Assembly: GCF_017873215.1 (NCBI RefSeq)
Contig: NZ_JAGGKA010000001.1
Location: 363,615 to 427,614 of the forward strand
DNA length: 64,000 nucleotides
Source of the DNA: Clostridium tetanomorphum
Lineage (GTDB): Bacteria; Bacillota; Clostridia; Clostridiales; Clostridiaceae
Reading direction: 5' to 3'
Below are positions 26,787 through 34,992 of the stretch, piece after piece. Each line of letters starts with the position of its first letter. Position 1 is the stretch's first letter. Made by a program: the position numbers and the translations under genes. The notes under the pieces were generated by a model that was given only the letters and a program-made list of their open reading frames with translations, ran no database searches and had not been told where the DNA came from.

Positions 26787-28676
26787 ATGATGAATTTTAA
26801 TGTAAAACCATTTCTAAAATGGGCGGGAGGAAAATCACAGCTTTTACACGAAATAATCCAAGAATTACCGATAAATATTAAACAGATAAAAAGATATGTA
26901 GAACCCTTTGTTGGTGCTGGTGCCGTATTTATACATTTTTTAGAAAATAATTATTTTGAAGAATATATTATAAATGATATAAATTATAAATTAATAAATT
27001 TATATAAAGTTATTAGAGATAGACCAGATGATTTAATTGAAAAACTTGAAAAACTAAAAGCACAATATTTAGAATCTGATTCAGAAGAAAGAGAGCAACT
27101 GTTTTATAAAATAAGAACTAATTTTAATAATGCAGAATGTGATATTATACAGTCATCTGCATATTTTATTTTTTTAAATAAAACTTGTTTTAATGGATTA
27201 TATAGAGAAAATTCAAAAGGTGAATTTAATGTTCCATTTGGTAAATATAAAAATCCAAGTTTTTTTGATGAATTACAATTAAGAGAAATATCAAGATTGT
27301 TGAACTTAAAAAATGAAAATGGGGAATTCAAAGTTAAGATACTAAATAAATCTTTTGATGAACTTGAAGAATATGTAGATATTAATACATTTGTTTATTG
27401 CGATCCGCCATACAGACCAGTAACATTGGGAGGATTTACATCATATAATAAAAGCAATTTTAATGATAAAGAGCAGATTTTATTAAGAGATTTCTTTGAA
27501 ACGCTACATAAAAAAGGTGCAAAGGTAATGTTAAGCAATTCCGATCCTAAGAATTTAGATGAAAAAGATAATTTCTTTGATGATTTATATTCAAAATTTA
27601 ATATAAAAAGAGTTTATGCTAAGAGAGCTATAAATTCAGCAGGTGATAAGAGAGGAAAAATTACAGAACTATTAATAACAAGCTATAAAGAGCAAGCTAA
27701 TAGTGAAGCAGCAACGACTAAGATAGATGAATGTATAAAAGAATACTTAAGAACTGAATCTAGTGATTTAGTAAAAATATTCACTAAATCTTTATTAGAA
27801 ACAAATAGAGGGTTTAATTTCTATGTGAATTGGCAAAGACCAGCTACAATTGTAAGTCAATATAATATAGAACTTAATACTTTGAATGCATTAGTTAAAA
27901 ATAAAAACTATGATGATGATTTTAAAAAAATAGTTAAGAGATTTCCAACAGTGATAAATGTCTTACCAGCTTTATTTGCTTTATCAAAAGATGAAAGAGA
28001 AAACTTAAGAAAAGGTAAGGATGTTTTGAAAGTTGTGAATATAGATGCGTTAGAAGATGATTTGCTTGAGTATAGATTTAATATTGGAGAGGAAGAAAAT
28101 CTAACTGAAGAAGAAATAGAAAAATATTTAGACTTTACTAAAAAGATAGGATTGAAATACTTATTTACAGATTTATTAGAAAAACACTTAATTGATTATC
28201 TAATAGGATGTGAAGTAGGATTAGATAGTAACGGAAGAAAAAATAGAGGCGGATTGGCATTTGAGTTAGCATTAGAACCAATAATATATAATATCGCAAA
28301 AAAATATAATATAAAAATGTTAACTCAAAAACAATTTAAAGTTTTGAGGAAAATGGGATTTGAAATTTCAGAGGATATAGCTAATAGGAAGGCTGACTTT
28401 ATATTAATTAAAGATAATAAAATTATGAATATAGAAGCAAATTTTTATGGTGGTTCTGGATCAAAACCAGAAGAAATAATAGACTCATACATAAATAGAC
28501 AAGAAGATTTAAGAAATAATAATATAGAATTTGCACTTATAACTGATGGCAAAAAATGTTGGGGGAATGACCATAAGCCACAATTGTTAAAAGGATTTAG
28601 ACATTTAAACTATCTATTGAATTTCAATATGTCTAAGAATGGAATGTTAGAGGAAATAATAAACAACATTTTTTAA
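26787..28676 (+). CDS. Fused Dam methyltransferase and DpnII/MboI restriction endonuclease
   Basis: ATG at 26787 lies six bases after TAGGAG. The 629-residue protein has two enzymes. Residues ~1-305 are a Dam-type N6-adenine methyltransferase: KPFLKWAGGKSQL (7-19), EPFVGAGAVF (39-48) and YCDPPYRP (204-211). Residues ~320-629 match R.DpnII: DYLIGCEVGLDSNGRKNRGG, KADFILIKDNKIMNIE and ANFYGGSGSK, with candidate catalytic Asp537 and Glu550. In S. pneumoniae these are separate genes (dpnM, dpnB). The link at 303-320 is open with no start or stop, so this is a real fusion in the sequence given. Confidence 0.9.
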   Translation: MMNFNVKPFLKWAGGKSQLLHEIIQELPINIKQIKRYVEPFVGAGAVFIHFLENNYFEEYIINDINYKLINLYKVIRDRPDDLIEKLEKLKAQYLESDSEEREQLFYKIRTNFNNAECDIIQSSAYFIFLNKTCFNGLYRENSKGEFNVPFGKYKNPSFFDELQLREISRLLNLKNENGEFKVKILNKSFDELEEYVDINTFVYCDPPYRPVTLGGFTSYNKSNFNDKEQILLRDFFETLHKKGAKVMLSNSDPKNLDEKDNFFDDLYSKFNIKRVYAKRAINSAGDKRGKITELLITSYKEQANSEAATTKIDECIKEYLRTESSDLVKIFTKSLLETNRGFNFYVNWQRPATIVSQYNIELNTLNALVKNKNYDDDFKKIVKRFPTVINVLPALFALSKDERENLRKGKDVLKVVNIDALEDDLLEYRFNIGEEENLTEEEIEKYLDFTKKIGLKYLFTDLLEKHLIDYLIGCEVGLDSNGRKNRGGLAFELALEPIIYNIAKKYNIKMLTQKQFKVLRKMGFEISEDIANRKADFILIKDNKIMNIEANFYGGSGSKPEEIIDSYINRQEDLRNNNIEFALITDGKKCWGNDHKPQLLKGFRHLNYLLNFNMSKNGMLEEIINNIF

Positions 28677-28772
28677 ATTATTTATAATGTAGCTTCTATT
28701 TTATTATGTGTAAGAATTTGAAAAAAAAAAGAATATTTAATAAATAATGGACAGACACTTTTCAATGATTTT

Positions 28773-28816
28773 AAAATACCCGTAGAGTTAAAGTTAACTC
28801 TACGGGTATTTTTTAT
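28773..28816 (+). terminator. Strong terminator after the DpnII locus
   Basis: AATACCCGTAGAGTTAA and TTAACTCTACGGGTATT form a near-perfect 17-bp stem with a 2-4 base loop, followed by six T. Confidence 0.9.
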
Positions 28817-28819
28817 ATG

Positions 28820-28848
28820 TTGACAGGAAGAATTTGGAGATGTATAAT
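28820..28848 (+). promoter_or_regulatory. Consensus vegetative promoter
   Basis: TTGACA at 28820-28825 and TATAAT at 28843-28848 with exactly 17 bp between. It lies just after the terminator and should drive the ImmA/IrrE-repressor operon from 28892. Confidence 0.9.
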
Positions 28849-28891
28849 GTTCTCATAAAAGCATACACGCAACAATGAAAGGGGCGATGAA

Positions 28892-29683
28892 ATGGTTAAC
28901 TTAGACTTTAAACAAAAAAGGAATGGTGTTCCTGTTCTATCAAAAGATGAAATTGATAATTTAGCGGAAATAGTAATTAATGATTATAATTCTAAAATGT
29001 TAAAAGAAGCAAGTGCTTTAGATGTTGAGGAATTTTTAGAATTTTATACTGAATTAGAAATGGATTATAAAGATTTAACCCATAATCAATCCATATTAGG
29101 TATGACAGTTTTTAATGATTGTAATATACCAGTGTATGATGCTAAGAATAATAAGGCTAAAAGAATACCTGTAAATGAAGGAACGGTTCTTATTGATAAT
29201 AGCCTTTTAAATGAAGATCAATTAAGAAGAGGACGATTTACTATAACCCATGAAATAAGTCATTGGCTTATACATAGGCAAGTATATCTAGTAGACAAAA
29301 ACCAATTATCACTATTTGATTTTATGGAAGATCAAAAACAGCCAGTTGTAAAATGTCGTACTAGTGATATCGAAAGTACTAGAAGAAAAAAATTAGTAAC
29401 TGATGATGATTGGATGGAATGGCAAGCTGATTCAATGGCATCAGCATTGTTAATGCCTAAGTCAATATTTGTAGAGGTTGCAAGAGATAAATTTATATCT
29501 GCTGGAATGGAAAAATGCTATTATGAATTAGGTTCTGATCTTGAAAAAGATTTATGGGCAGATTTATTACCTTATGAATTAGCAGATATATTTGATGTAT
29601 CAGTAACTGCAGCTAAAATAAGACTTAAGAATTTAGGATTCATACGTGAAGAACAAGGAAATCATCAATATTTTCTTGTATAA
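28892..29683 (+). CDS. ImmA/IrrE family metallopeptidase (first)
   Basis: ATG behind AAAGGGGCGATG. The 263-residue protein has the zinc motif in FTITHEISHWLIHR (HExxH) and the downstream glutamate region DDWMEWQADSMASALLMP typical of the family. Family members such as ImmA cleave phage repressors; others are antitoxin-degrading or stress proteases. The gene leads an operon with an Xre-type regulator and a second ImmA/IrrE gene. C-terminal LPYELADIFDVSVTAAKIRL is the usual family end. Confidence 0.88.
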   Translation: MVNLDFKQKRNGVPVLSKDEIDNLAEIVINDYNSKMLKEASALDVEEFLEFYTELEMDYKDLTHNQSILGMTVFNDCNIPVYDAKNNKAKRIPVNEGTVLIDNSLLNEDQLRRGRFTITHEISHWLIHRQVYLVDKNQLSLFDFMEDQKQPVVKCRTSDIESTRRKKLVTDDDWMEWQADSMASALLMPKSIFVEVARDKFISAGMEKCYYELGSDLEKDLWADLLPYELADIFDVSVTAAKIRLKNLGFIREEQGNHQYFLV

Positions 29684-29747
29684 AATAAACAAAAAGCTTA
29701 ATTATATAAACTAGCATGTTTTGCTAGTTAAAAGGGAGGTGTAAAGA

Positions 29748-30134
29748 ATGAGTCCAAACAAATTTGGAGAGTTTGTATCAGAGAGAAGAAAAGAAAAAAA
29801 GATTAGTTTAAGAAAAATGGCAGAACTTTTGGATCTTTCTCCAGCATATTGGAGTGACATTGAAAAGGGCAGAAGAAATCCACCTAACATTAACAAACTT
29901 CAAGAAATAGCTAATATATTAGGTCTGTCTCATGATGAATTGGATGATATGATAGATATAGCTTCAGAGGATAGAGATGAAATTCCTATGGATTTACCAG
30001 ATTATATAAAAGAAAGTAATTTAGCTAGAACTGCTCTTAGAAAAGCTCGTAAAATGGATGAAGTCGAAGGCAAAAGTGGCGTTACAGAAAAAGCATGGAA
30101 GGATTTTATAAAGGCTTTAGAAGAGGAAGAATAA
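29748..30134 (+). CDS. Xre-family transcriptional regulator
   Basis: ATG behind GGGAGGTG. The 128-residue protein has an N-terminal helix-turn-helix (FVSERRKEKKISLRKMAELL, SPAYWSDIEKGRRNPPNINK) and a charged C-terminal tail. It is a likely repressor of the phage or of its own operon and a possible substrate of the adjacent ImmA/IrrE proteases. No C-terminal protease domain of the LexA/CI type is present, which fits dependence on an external protease. The 64-bp gap before it contains only its ribosome site. Confidence 0.88.
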   Translation: MSPNKFGEFVSERRKEKKISLRKMAELLDLSPAYWSDIEKGRRNPPNINKLQEIANILGLSHDELDDMIDIASEDRDEIPMDLPDYIKESNLARTALRKARKMDEVEGKSGVTEKAWKDFIKALEEEE

Positions 30135-30146
30135 GGAGGCTTGTTT

Positions 30147-30515
30147 GTGAATGAGATATTTAAAAAGATGATTGAAGATAATTTTTATGGAGATATATTT
30201 AATTCTTTGCAAGCAGAAATTACAAACAATTATGATGAATATGATTTGACTCTAAGAGCCAATGTTGTTCAGGAAGTGCTAGAAGCAGAACTTGATAGCA
30301 TTGATGTTTTAAGAATTTTTGATATTAATCAAGATGAAGAAGATGTAACTTTTAATATGTTAGTTAGTTGTAATATTGAGATTAGTGATTATGCTTATAA
30401 TGAAAACATCTCAGAGTCAATTTGTCAGTGGTTTAAGCTAAGTTGTAGTGCTGTCTTAGAAAATGCTACATTAAAAGATTTTACTGTAGATGAAATTGAA
30501 GCCTATAACAAGTAA
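30147..30515 (+). CDS. Small acidic hypothetical protein in the repressor operon
   Basis: GTG at 30147 is chosen because AAGGAGG (30133-30138) would be only two bases from the upstream TTG at 30141. The 122-residue protein is acidic, with LRANVVQEVLEAELDSIDVL and two Cys-containing strands (LVSCNIEISDYAY, FKLSCSAVLENATL). I do not recognise a family. It lies 12 bp after the regulator and 12 bp before the second ImmA/IrrE gene, so it is co-transcribed with them. Confidence 0.65.
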   Translation: MNEIFKKMIEDNFYGDIFNSLQAEITNNYDEYDLTLRANVVQEVLEAELDSIDVLRIFDINQDEEDVTFNMLVSCNIEISDYAYNENISESICQWFKLSCSAVLENATLKDFTVDEIEAYNK

Positions 30516-30527
30516 AAAGGTGGGGAT

Positions 30528-31244
30528 ATGTTAATGAATTTAAGTAAAGATTTAGTGCCAATTATATATAAAAAGGATATGGATAAAGAGGCAACAAAAT
30601 TTTTGCTAAAGTACTGTCCAGAAGCTTTAGAGAAACCTATGCCTATACCAGTAGAAGATATTGCAGAATTAGAAATGAATCTTGAGATTAATTATGTAAA
30701 TATTGACAGAAATTATGATATATTAGGCATGATGATATTTTCTGATGGGTTAGTAGAGTTATATGATAAGGAGCAAAACCAGTGCATTAAAAGAAAATAT
30801 AATAAAGGAACTCTACTTGTAGAAAGTGATCTTTCTGAGCCAAACTCCAGAGGTAGAGAAAGATTTACTATTGCTCATGAGATAGTTCATTGGGACAAGC
30901 ATCAGCTAAGATTTATTACTCTATCCTATAAAGATAAAAGATTAGCGAAGGCATGTCGTTGCCCAAAAGAGAAACCATATAAACCTAAAACACCAGATGA
31001 ATGGGTTGAATGGCAGGCAGATAATTTAGCGGCTGCAATTCTGATGCCATCAGACATGTTTAAAAAGAGGATAGAAGAGCTTAAAAAAACTTATAAAGCA
31101 GGGAAAAAAATTAATGATTTTATGTGGAAAGGATATAGTCTAGATATGGTCAAAGAGTTTATTATTAATGAATTAGCTTCAACTTTCCAAGTTTCAAAAC
31201 AGGCGGCAGAAATAAGATTAAATACTTTAGGAATTTTGCTATAA
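30528..31244 (+). CDS. ImmA/IrrE family metallopeptidase (second)
   Basis: ATG 30528 (or 30534) behind AAAAGGTGGGG. The 238-residue protein has HExxH in FTIAHEIVHWDKHQLRF and the family's WVEWQADNLAAAILMPSDMF segment. It is a paralogue of the protein at 28892 (shared DILGMM/SILGMT, LVESDL/LIDNSLL, RERFTIAHEI/RGRFTITHEI blocks) but with a different N-terminus and a Cys-rich insert ACRCPKEKPYKPKTP. Two such proteases around one repressor suggest different target proteins or signals. Confidence 0.87.
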   Translation: MLMNLSKDLVPIIYKKDMDKEATKFLLKYCPEALEKPMPIPVEDIAELEMNLEINYVNIDRNYDILGMMIFSDGLVELYDKEQNQCIKRKYNKGTLLVESDLSEPNSRGRERFTIAHEIVHWDKHQLRFITLSYKDKRLAKACRCPKEKPYKPKTPDEWVEWQADNLAAAILMPSDMFKKRIEELKKTYKAGKKINDFMWKGYSLDMVKEFIINELASTFQVSKQAAEIRLNTLGILL

Positions 31245-31286
31245 AAGATAATAGCAGATGGTTAGTTTATGTTGTTATCTTTTATA
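31241..31286 (+). terminator. Terminator of the ImmA/IrrE operon
   Basis: ATAAAAGATAA and TTATCTTTTAT pair over 11 bp, overlapping the stop codon of the second protease gene. The loop is long (about 23 nt). Confidence 0.5.
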
Positions 31287-31452
31287 TACATTAATATAAG
31301 TGCAGTAAAGACGAATATAGTGTAGGTTTTATTTTTTTTATTCCTTATGTTAGCTTATATGCATACATGACACATAACGACAATTTTTTTTAAGTTAAAT
31401 GTTCGCTTGAAAGCCTACAGGACATAAAAACAGATAAAAAATGGAGGTGCCT

Positions 31453-31680
31453 ATGGTATTAAAAGAAGTAAGAGACAAAGGAAAACACCAAAAGTTATTA
31501 TTTAAAATTATTATTGAAAAAGATTCTTTCTTTATATCAACTAAATGTAGAGATCATAAAGAACCTATTTTAATTGATATTGGTTCAATTGTTAGTTCAT
31601 ATGTAGATAAAGAAACAATGGAAAAAATGAAAGCAACTTGTAAATTAATTTATAAACAGAAAACTAAAGAATTATCTTAA
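31453..31680 (+). CDS. Small hypothetical phage protein
   Basis: ATG at 31453 is used because the ATG at 31441 is part of ATGGAGGTG, the ribosome site. The 75-residue protein is basic and beta-rich (KLLFKIIIEKDSFFISTKC, EPILIDIGSIVSSYVD). No family recognised. It stands alone between two terminators. Confidence 0.55.
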   Translation: MVLKEVRDKGKHQKLLFKIIIEKDSFFISTKCRDHKEPILIDIGSIVSSYVDKETMEKMKATCKLIYKQKTKELS

Positions 31681-31728
31681 AAATTATCTTAAAAATTCAA
31701 TAAATAACAATCCCTTGTGAGCTGCTTG

Positions 31729-31801
31729 ATAGCCGGATTGAAATGTCAATGCAAATTGAGAATTATTTCTCAATGCAGGACATTTCTCCGGCTATTTTTT
31801 T
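31729..31801 (+). terminator. Terminator, two-part hairpin
   Basis: AGCCGGA...AAATGTC pairs with GACATTT...CCGGCT, with an inner TTGAGAA/TTCTCAA hairpin and a following run of eight T. Confidence 0.8.
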
Positions 31802-31889
31802 TGCCCTTTTTTGGGTCAAGTGATGTGTAAATACAGCATTTTCATCGGTAATACAGTTTTAAATTCCAAAATTCAAGGAGGTAAATAAA

Positions 31890-32324
31890 ATGAAAAGAGT
31901 TATTAAAATAGGTAAAGAGTTAGTGGAAGTAAGTGAGGAACTTTATAAAGAGTACTACAAAATGGGAAGACGTGAAAGATATATGCAAAATGATATAAAG
32001 GTAGGACGTATTGATGTAGATATGGAGAAACAAAAGGTTACTTTTGTTGATAGTAAAGAGGATTCTGTTGAAAGGTTAATAGATAAAGGATTAGATTTTA
32101 AAGATGCCCAAGCTGTAGAAGACATTGTCTGTGATAAGGCAATGCTTTTTATTTTACAGAAGGCTATGGAAGAACTAGATTGTGAGGAGCAAGAACTTAT
32201 AAAGAGCATTTATTATAAAAACCTTACAGTAAGAGAAGTTGCAAAAGAAAAAAACGTTTCTCATGTAGCTATTGTTAAAAGACATAAAAAAATTTTAGAA
32301 AAGCTTAAAAAATATTTTTTATAA
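31890..32324 (+). CDS. Sigma-70 region 4-like phage regulator
   Basis: ATG behind AAGGAGG. The 144-residue protein has a C-terminal sigma region 4 helix-turn-helix (LDCEEQELIKSIYYKNLTVREV, EKNVSHVAIVKRHKKILEKL; both shorter parts) and no recognisable region 2. Proteins of this kind are common in clostridial prophages and are annotated as sigma-like factors. It could direct RNA polymerase to phage promoters. A 38-bp element repeated three times starts 5 bp after its stop codon. Confidence 0.72.
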   Translation: MKRVIKIGKELVEVSEELYKEYYKMGRRERYMQNDIKVGRIDVDMEKQKVTFVDSKEDSVERLIDKGLDFKDAQAVEDIVCDKAMLFILQKAMEELDCEEQELIKSIYYKNLTVREVAKEKNVSHVAIVKRHKKILEKLKKYFL

Positions 32325-32328
32325 ATTT

Positions 32329-32366
32329 GGTTACCAAACATACCTCCTTATTGGCTAACAAGTGAG
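32329..32366 (+). repeat. 38-bp element, copy 1 (GGTTACC-N17-GGCTAA)
   Basis: GGTTACC at 32329-32335, 17 bp, then GGCTAACAAGTGA at 32353-32365. It lies 39 bp before the ATG of the antirepressor gene. Confidence 0.8.
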
Positions 32367-32404
32367 GGGGGTATCTCCCATCACAATATACGGAGGTTAT
32401 ATAA

Positions 32405-33118
32405 ATGAATGAATTAATTAAAGTAGATTATAGCAAAGAAGAACCAACGGTATCTGGTAGAGAATTACATGAATTTTTAGAGATCAAAACAAAGTATGGG
32501 GATTGGTTTAACCGTATGAAAGAGTATGTATTTACCGAAGGAACAGATTATATATTGGTTACTCAAAAAAGAGAAACCAATAATCCTAAAAATCCTACTA
32601 CGAAATTTATAGATCATGAACTTACAATTCCAATGGCAAAGGAATTGTGTATGATTCAAAGAACGGAAAAAGGGAAAATGGCACGTCAGTATTTTCTTTC
32701 TATAGAAAAGGCATGGAATACACCAGAAATGGTTATGTCTAGAGCATTAAAGATGGCAGATATAACAATAAGAAATCTACAGATAGAAAATGAAGAACTA
32801 TTAGTTGCTAATACTAATATGCAACCCAAGGCTGAATATTTTGATGAATTAGTAGATAGAAATTTACTTACTAATTTTAGAGATACAGCTAAAGAATTAA
32901 AGGTTAAGGAAAAAGTATTTATTAGTTTTCTTCTAAATATAAGATATGTCTATCGTGATAAAAAACAAAAACTTAAGCCTTATGCAGATAAAAATGATGG
33001 ATTGTTTGAAATTAAGGAAGTAAAAAATGAAAGGACAGGATGGGTTGGTACACAGACACTTATTACTCCAAAAGGAAGAGAAACTTTTAGGCTTTTAATA
33101 AAAGGATCATCTATATAA
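32405..33118 (+). CDS. Phage antirepressor (AntA/AntB N-terminal domain, KilAC C-terminal domain)
   Basis: ATG behind CGGAGGT. The 237-residue protein has the AntA/AntB domain (SGRELHEFLEIKTKYGDWFN, EGTDYILVTQKRE, IPMAKELCMIQRTEKGKMAR) and a KilAC domain from residue ~130 (PKAEYFDELVDRNLLTNFRD, KELKVKEKVFISFLL, GWVGTQTLITPKGRE). Antirepressors block a phage repressor or switch early genes. Its promoter region contains copy 1 of the 38-bp element. Confidence 0.9.
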   Translation: MNELIKVDYSKEEPTVSGRELHEFLEIKTKYGDWFNRMKEYVFTEGTDYILVTQKRETNNPKNPTTKFIDHELTIPMAKELCMIQRTEKGKMARQYFLSIEKAWNTPEMVMSRALKMADITIRNLQIENEELLVANTNMQPKAEYFDELVDRNLLTNFRDTAKELKVKEKVFISFLLNIRYVYRDKKQKLKPYADKNDGLFEIKEVKNERTGWVGTQTLITPKGRETFRLLIKGSSI

Positions 33119-33133
33119 AAATTTTCAAACATA

Positions 33134-33171
33134 GGTTACCCCAAATGTATTTTTAAAGGCTAATAACTGAG
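33134..33171 (+). repeat. 38-bp element, copy 2
   Basis: GGTTACC at 33134-33140, 17 bp, then GGCTAATAACTGA at 33158-33170. It lies 15 bp after the antirepressor stop codon, and no gene follows within 150 bp. Confidence 0.75.
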
Positions 33172-33202
33172 GAGTATTACTTAAATTTGAGTAATACTCC
33201 AG
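33171..33202 (+). terminator. Perfect hairpin after element copy 2
   Basis: GGAGTATTACT and AGTAATACTCC are perfect 11-bp arms around an 8-base loop. The T-run is missing, so it may be an RNA processing or protein-binding structure and not a terminator. Confidence 0.5.
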
Positions 33203-33258
33203 GAATAAAGCAACTTTTATTATTTAGAAAAGAAAAAACAATAAAATTTTAGAATTTT

Positions 33259-33296
33259 GGTTACCAAACCATAGATTTCATTGGCTAATAAGTGAA
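33259..33296 (+). repeat. 38-bp element, copy 3
   Basis: GGTTACC at 33259-33265, 17 bp, then GGCTAATAAGTGA at 33283-33295. It lies 36 bp before the ATG of the small gene at 33332. Confidence 0.8.
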
Positions 33297-33331
33297 GGGA
33301 TTAATTTTAATAAGGAAGGGAGTAAAAAGAT

Positions 33332-33481
33332 ATGGAGGCAAATGTAAATAAAGAAATGCAAGATGAAATGGTTGGTGTTCTTACAGCAATAAGTATTGTA
33401 TCTAAGAGATTAGCTACAAGATTAATAGAACAAAGTGAAAAAGAAAATAAGAAAGGAGAAGTAAGGCATGAACAAAACTAA
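33332..33481 (+). CDS. Small phage protein (49 residues)
   Basis: ATG behind AAGGAAGGGAG. It encodes MEANVNKEMQDEMVGVLTAI, ending HEQN, and overlaps the next gene by 14 bp. A helical segment (AISIVSKRLATRLIEQSEKE) dominates. The clear ribosome site, the coupled overlap and its place after element copy 3 support a real gene. Function unknown. Confidence 0.65.
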   Translation: MEANVNKEMQDEMVGVLTAISIVSKRLATRLIEQSEKENKKGEVRHEQN

Positions 33482-33812
33482 AATAATTCAAGACATTATA
33501 GTAAATATAAAGGGTATTACTGGTAGTTTAGAAACTTTAACAAAAGTCTTAAATGAGCCAGTAAATTCAGAAGAAGTAGAAGGAAAAGAAAATGTAGTAA
33601 AAGAGTCTAAGGCTAAAACAAATAAAGAAGATTCACAAGAGCAAAAACAGCCAACCATAGAAGAAGTTAGAGCAGCTATGGCTGAGAAAAATCGTGAAGG
33701 ACATAGAGAAGAAGTTAAGGCAATTATAGTAAAACATGGAGCAAATAAGCTAACTGCACTTGAGCCAAAGTGTTATTCAGAGGTACTTAAGGAAGTTGGT
33801 GAAATAAAATGA
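33468..33812 (+). CDS. Phage protein with C-terminal 'rrp5-like' annotation family
   Basis: ATG behind AAAGGAGAAG. The 114-residue protein has a short N-terminal helix, an acidic/basic linker (KENVVKESKAKTNKEDSQEQ) and a conserved C-terminus PTIEEVRAAMAEKNREGHRE, VKAIIVKHGANKLTALEPK. Such proteins sit directly upstream of DUF2800 genes in Firmicute phages and are often (mis)labelled as rRNA biogenesis proteins. The conserved context suggests a role with the DNA recombination/replication genes. It overlaps the DUF2800 gene by 4 bp. Confidence 0.65.
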   Translation: MNKTKIIQDIIVNIKGITGSLETLTKVLNEPVNSEEVEGKENVVKESKAKTNKEDSQEQKQPTIEEVRAAMAEKNREGHREEVKAIIVKHGANKLTALEPKCYSEVLKEVGEIK

Positions 33813-34945
33813 GTGGTTCTTATAATGAGCATTCTAAATTTTCACCTTCAGCAGCTCATAGAATTTTAGCTTGCACACCTTCAATGCTTTTAGAACAGCA
33901 GTTTCCAAATGAGACAAGCACTTATGCAGAAGAAGGAACTGCGGCACATGATCTCGCTGAACATAAATTAAAGAAAGCTTTAAAAATGAGGTCAAGAAAA
34001 CCAGTTAGCAAGTATGATTCAGATGAAATGGATGAGTATACAGATATTTATGTAGAGTACAGTTTAGGAATTATAGAAAAGGCTAAGGAAAATTGCAAAG
34101 ACCTTCAGATTTTAATTGAGCAAAAGTTAGATTTTAGTGATTATGTTGAAGGTGGCTTTGGAACTGGAGACCTTGTGATAGTTGGAACAGGTACACTTCA
34201 TGTTATAGATTTTAAATATGGTAGAGGGGTTATAGTAGCTGCAGAAAAAAATCCACAGATGATGCTTTATGCATTAGGTGCTTTATCCTTATTTGATATG
34301 CTTTATGACATCGAAAAAGTTACTATGACTATAGTTCAGCCAAGAGTAGATAATTTTTCTACTTATGAAATAACCGTAGAAGAACTTCTTAAATGGGCAG
34401 AAGAGGAACTAAAACCAAAAGCAGAATTAGCATTAAAAGGCGAAGGGGAATTTTGCCCAGGAGAACATTGTAGGTTTTGCAAAGCTAAAAATCAGTGTAG
34501 AGCTAGAGCAGTTAAAAATTTAGAACTTTTAAAATATGAATTTAGAGACCCAGCATTACTTTCAGATGATGAAATAGCTGAAATTATGGGAGTTGCAGAA
34601 GAACTTTCTAAGTGGGCAAGTGATATTTATACCTATGCTACAGCACTTGCTATTAATGAAGGCAAAAATTGGGGTGGATTTAAACTTGTAGAAGGAAGGA
34701 CTAGAAGAAAATATACAGATGAAGAAGCTGTAGCTGAAGCTGCAAAAGGTGCTGGATATAGTGATATTTATAAGAAGAACTTAATTTCCATAACTGAGAT
34801 GGAAAAGTTAATGGGAAAGAAAAAATTTAAGGATATATTAGGCTCTTTTGTAGAAAAGCCAAAGGGTAAATTAACATTAGTTTCAGATACAGATAAAAGA
34901 AATGCAGTAGATGTGGTAGCTGCAGAGTTTCAAATTGAAGAATAA
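33809..34945 (+). CDS. DUF2800 protein, PD-(D/E)XK nuclease superfamily
   Basis: ATG coupled to the previous stop (ATGAG). The 378-residue protein begins HSKFSPSAAHRILACTPSML and has YAEEGTAAHDLAEHKLKKAL, the nuclease core GTGDLVIVGTGTLHVIDFKYG (D...D-x-K, given here in parts: GTGDLVI and VIDFKYG) and a Cys cluster CPGEHCRFCKAKNQCRARA that fits an iron-sulphur site as in RecB/Cas4-like nucleases. It probably acts as a phage recombination exonuclease next to the DUF2815 protein. Confidence 0.86.
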   Translation: MSGSYNEHSKFSPSAAHRILACTPSMLLEQQFPNETSTYAEEGTAAHDLAEHKLKKALKMRSRKPVSKYDSDEMDEYTDIYVEYSLGIIEKAKENCKDLQILIEQKLDFSDYVEGGFGTGDLVIVGTGTLHVIDFKYGRGVIVAAEKNPQMMLYALGALSLFDMLYDIEKVTMTIVQPRVDNFSTYEITVEELLKWAEEELKPKAELALKGEGEFCPGEHCRFCKAKNQCRARAVKNLELLKYEFRDPALLSDDEIAEIMGVAEELSKWASDIYTYATALAINEGKNWGGFKLVEGRTRRKYTDEEAVAEAAKGAGYSDIYKKNLISITEMEKLMGKKKFKDILGSFVEKPKGKLTLVSDTDKRNAVDVVAAEFQIEE

Positions 34946-34992
34946 TATACAGCTTAAAATAGCTGAATTTAAAATATTAGGAGGATTTTGTT

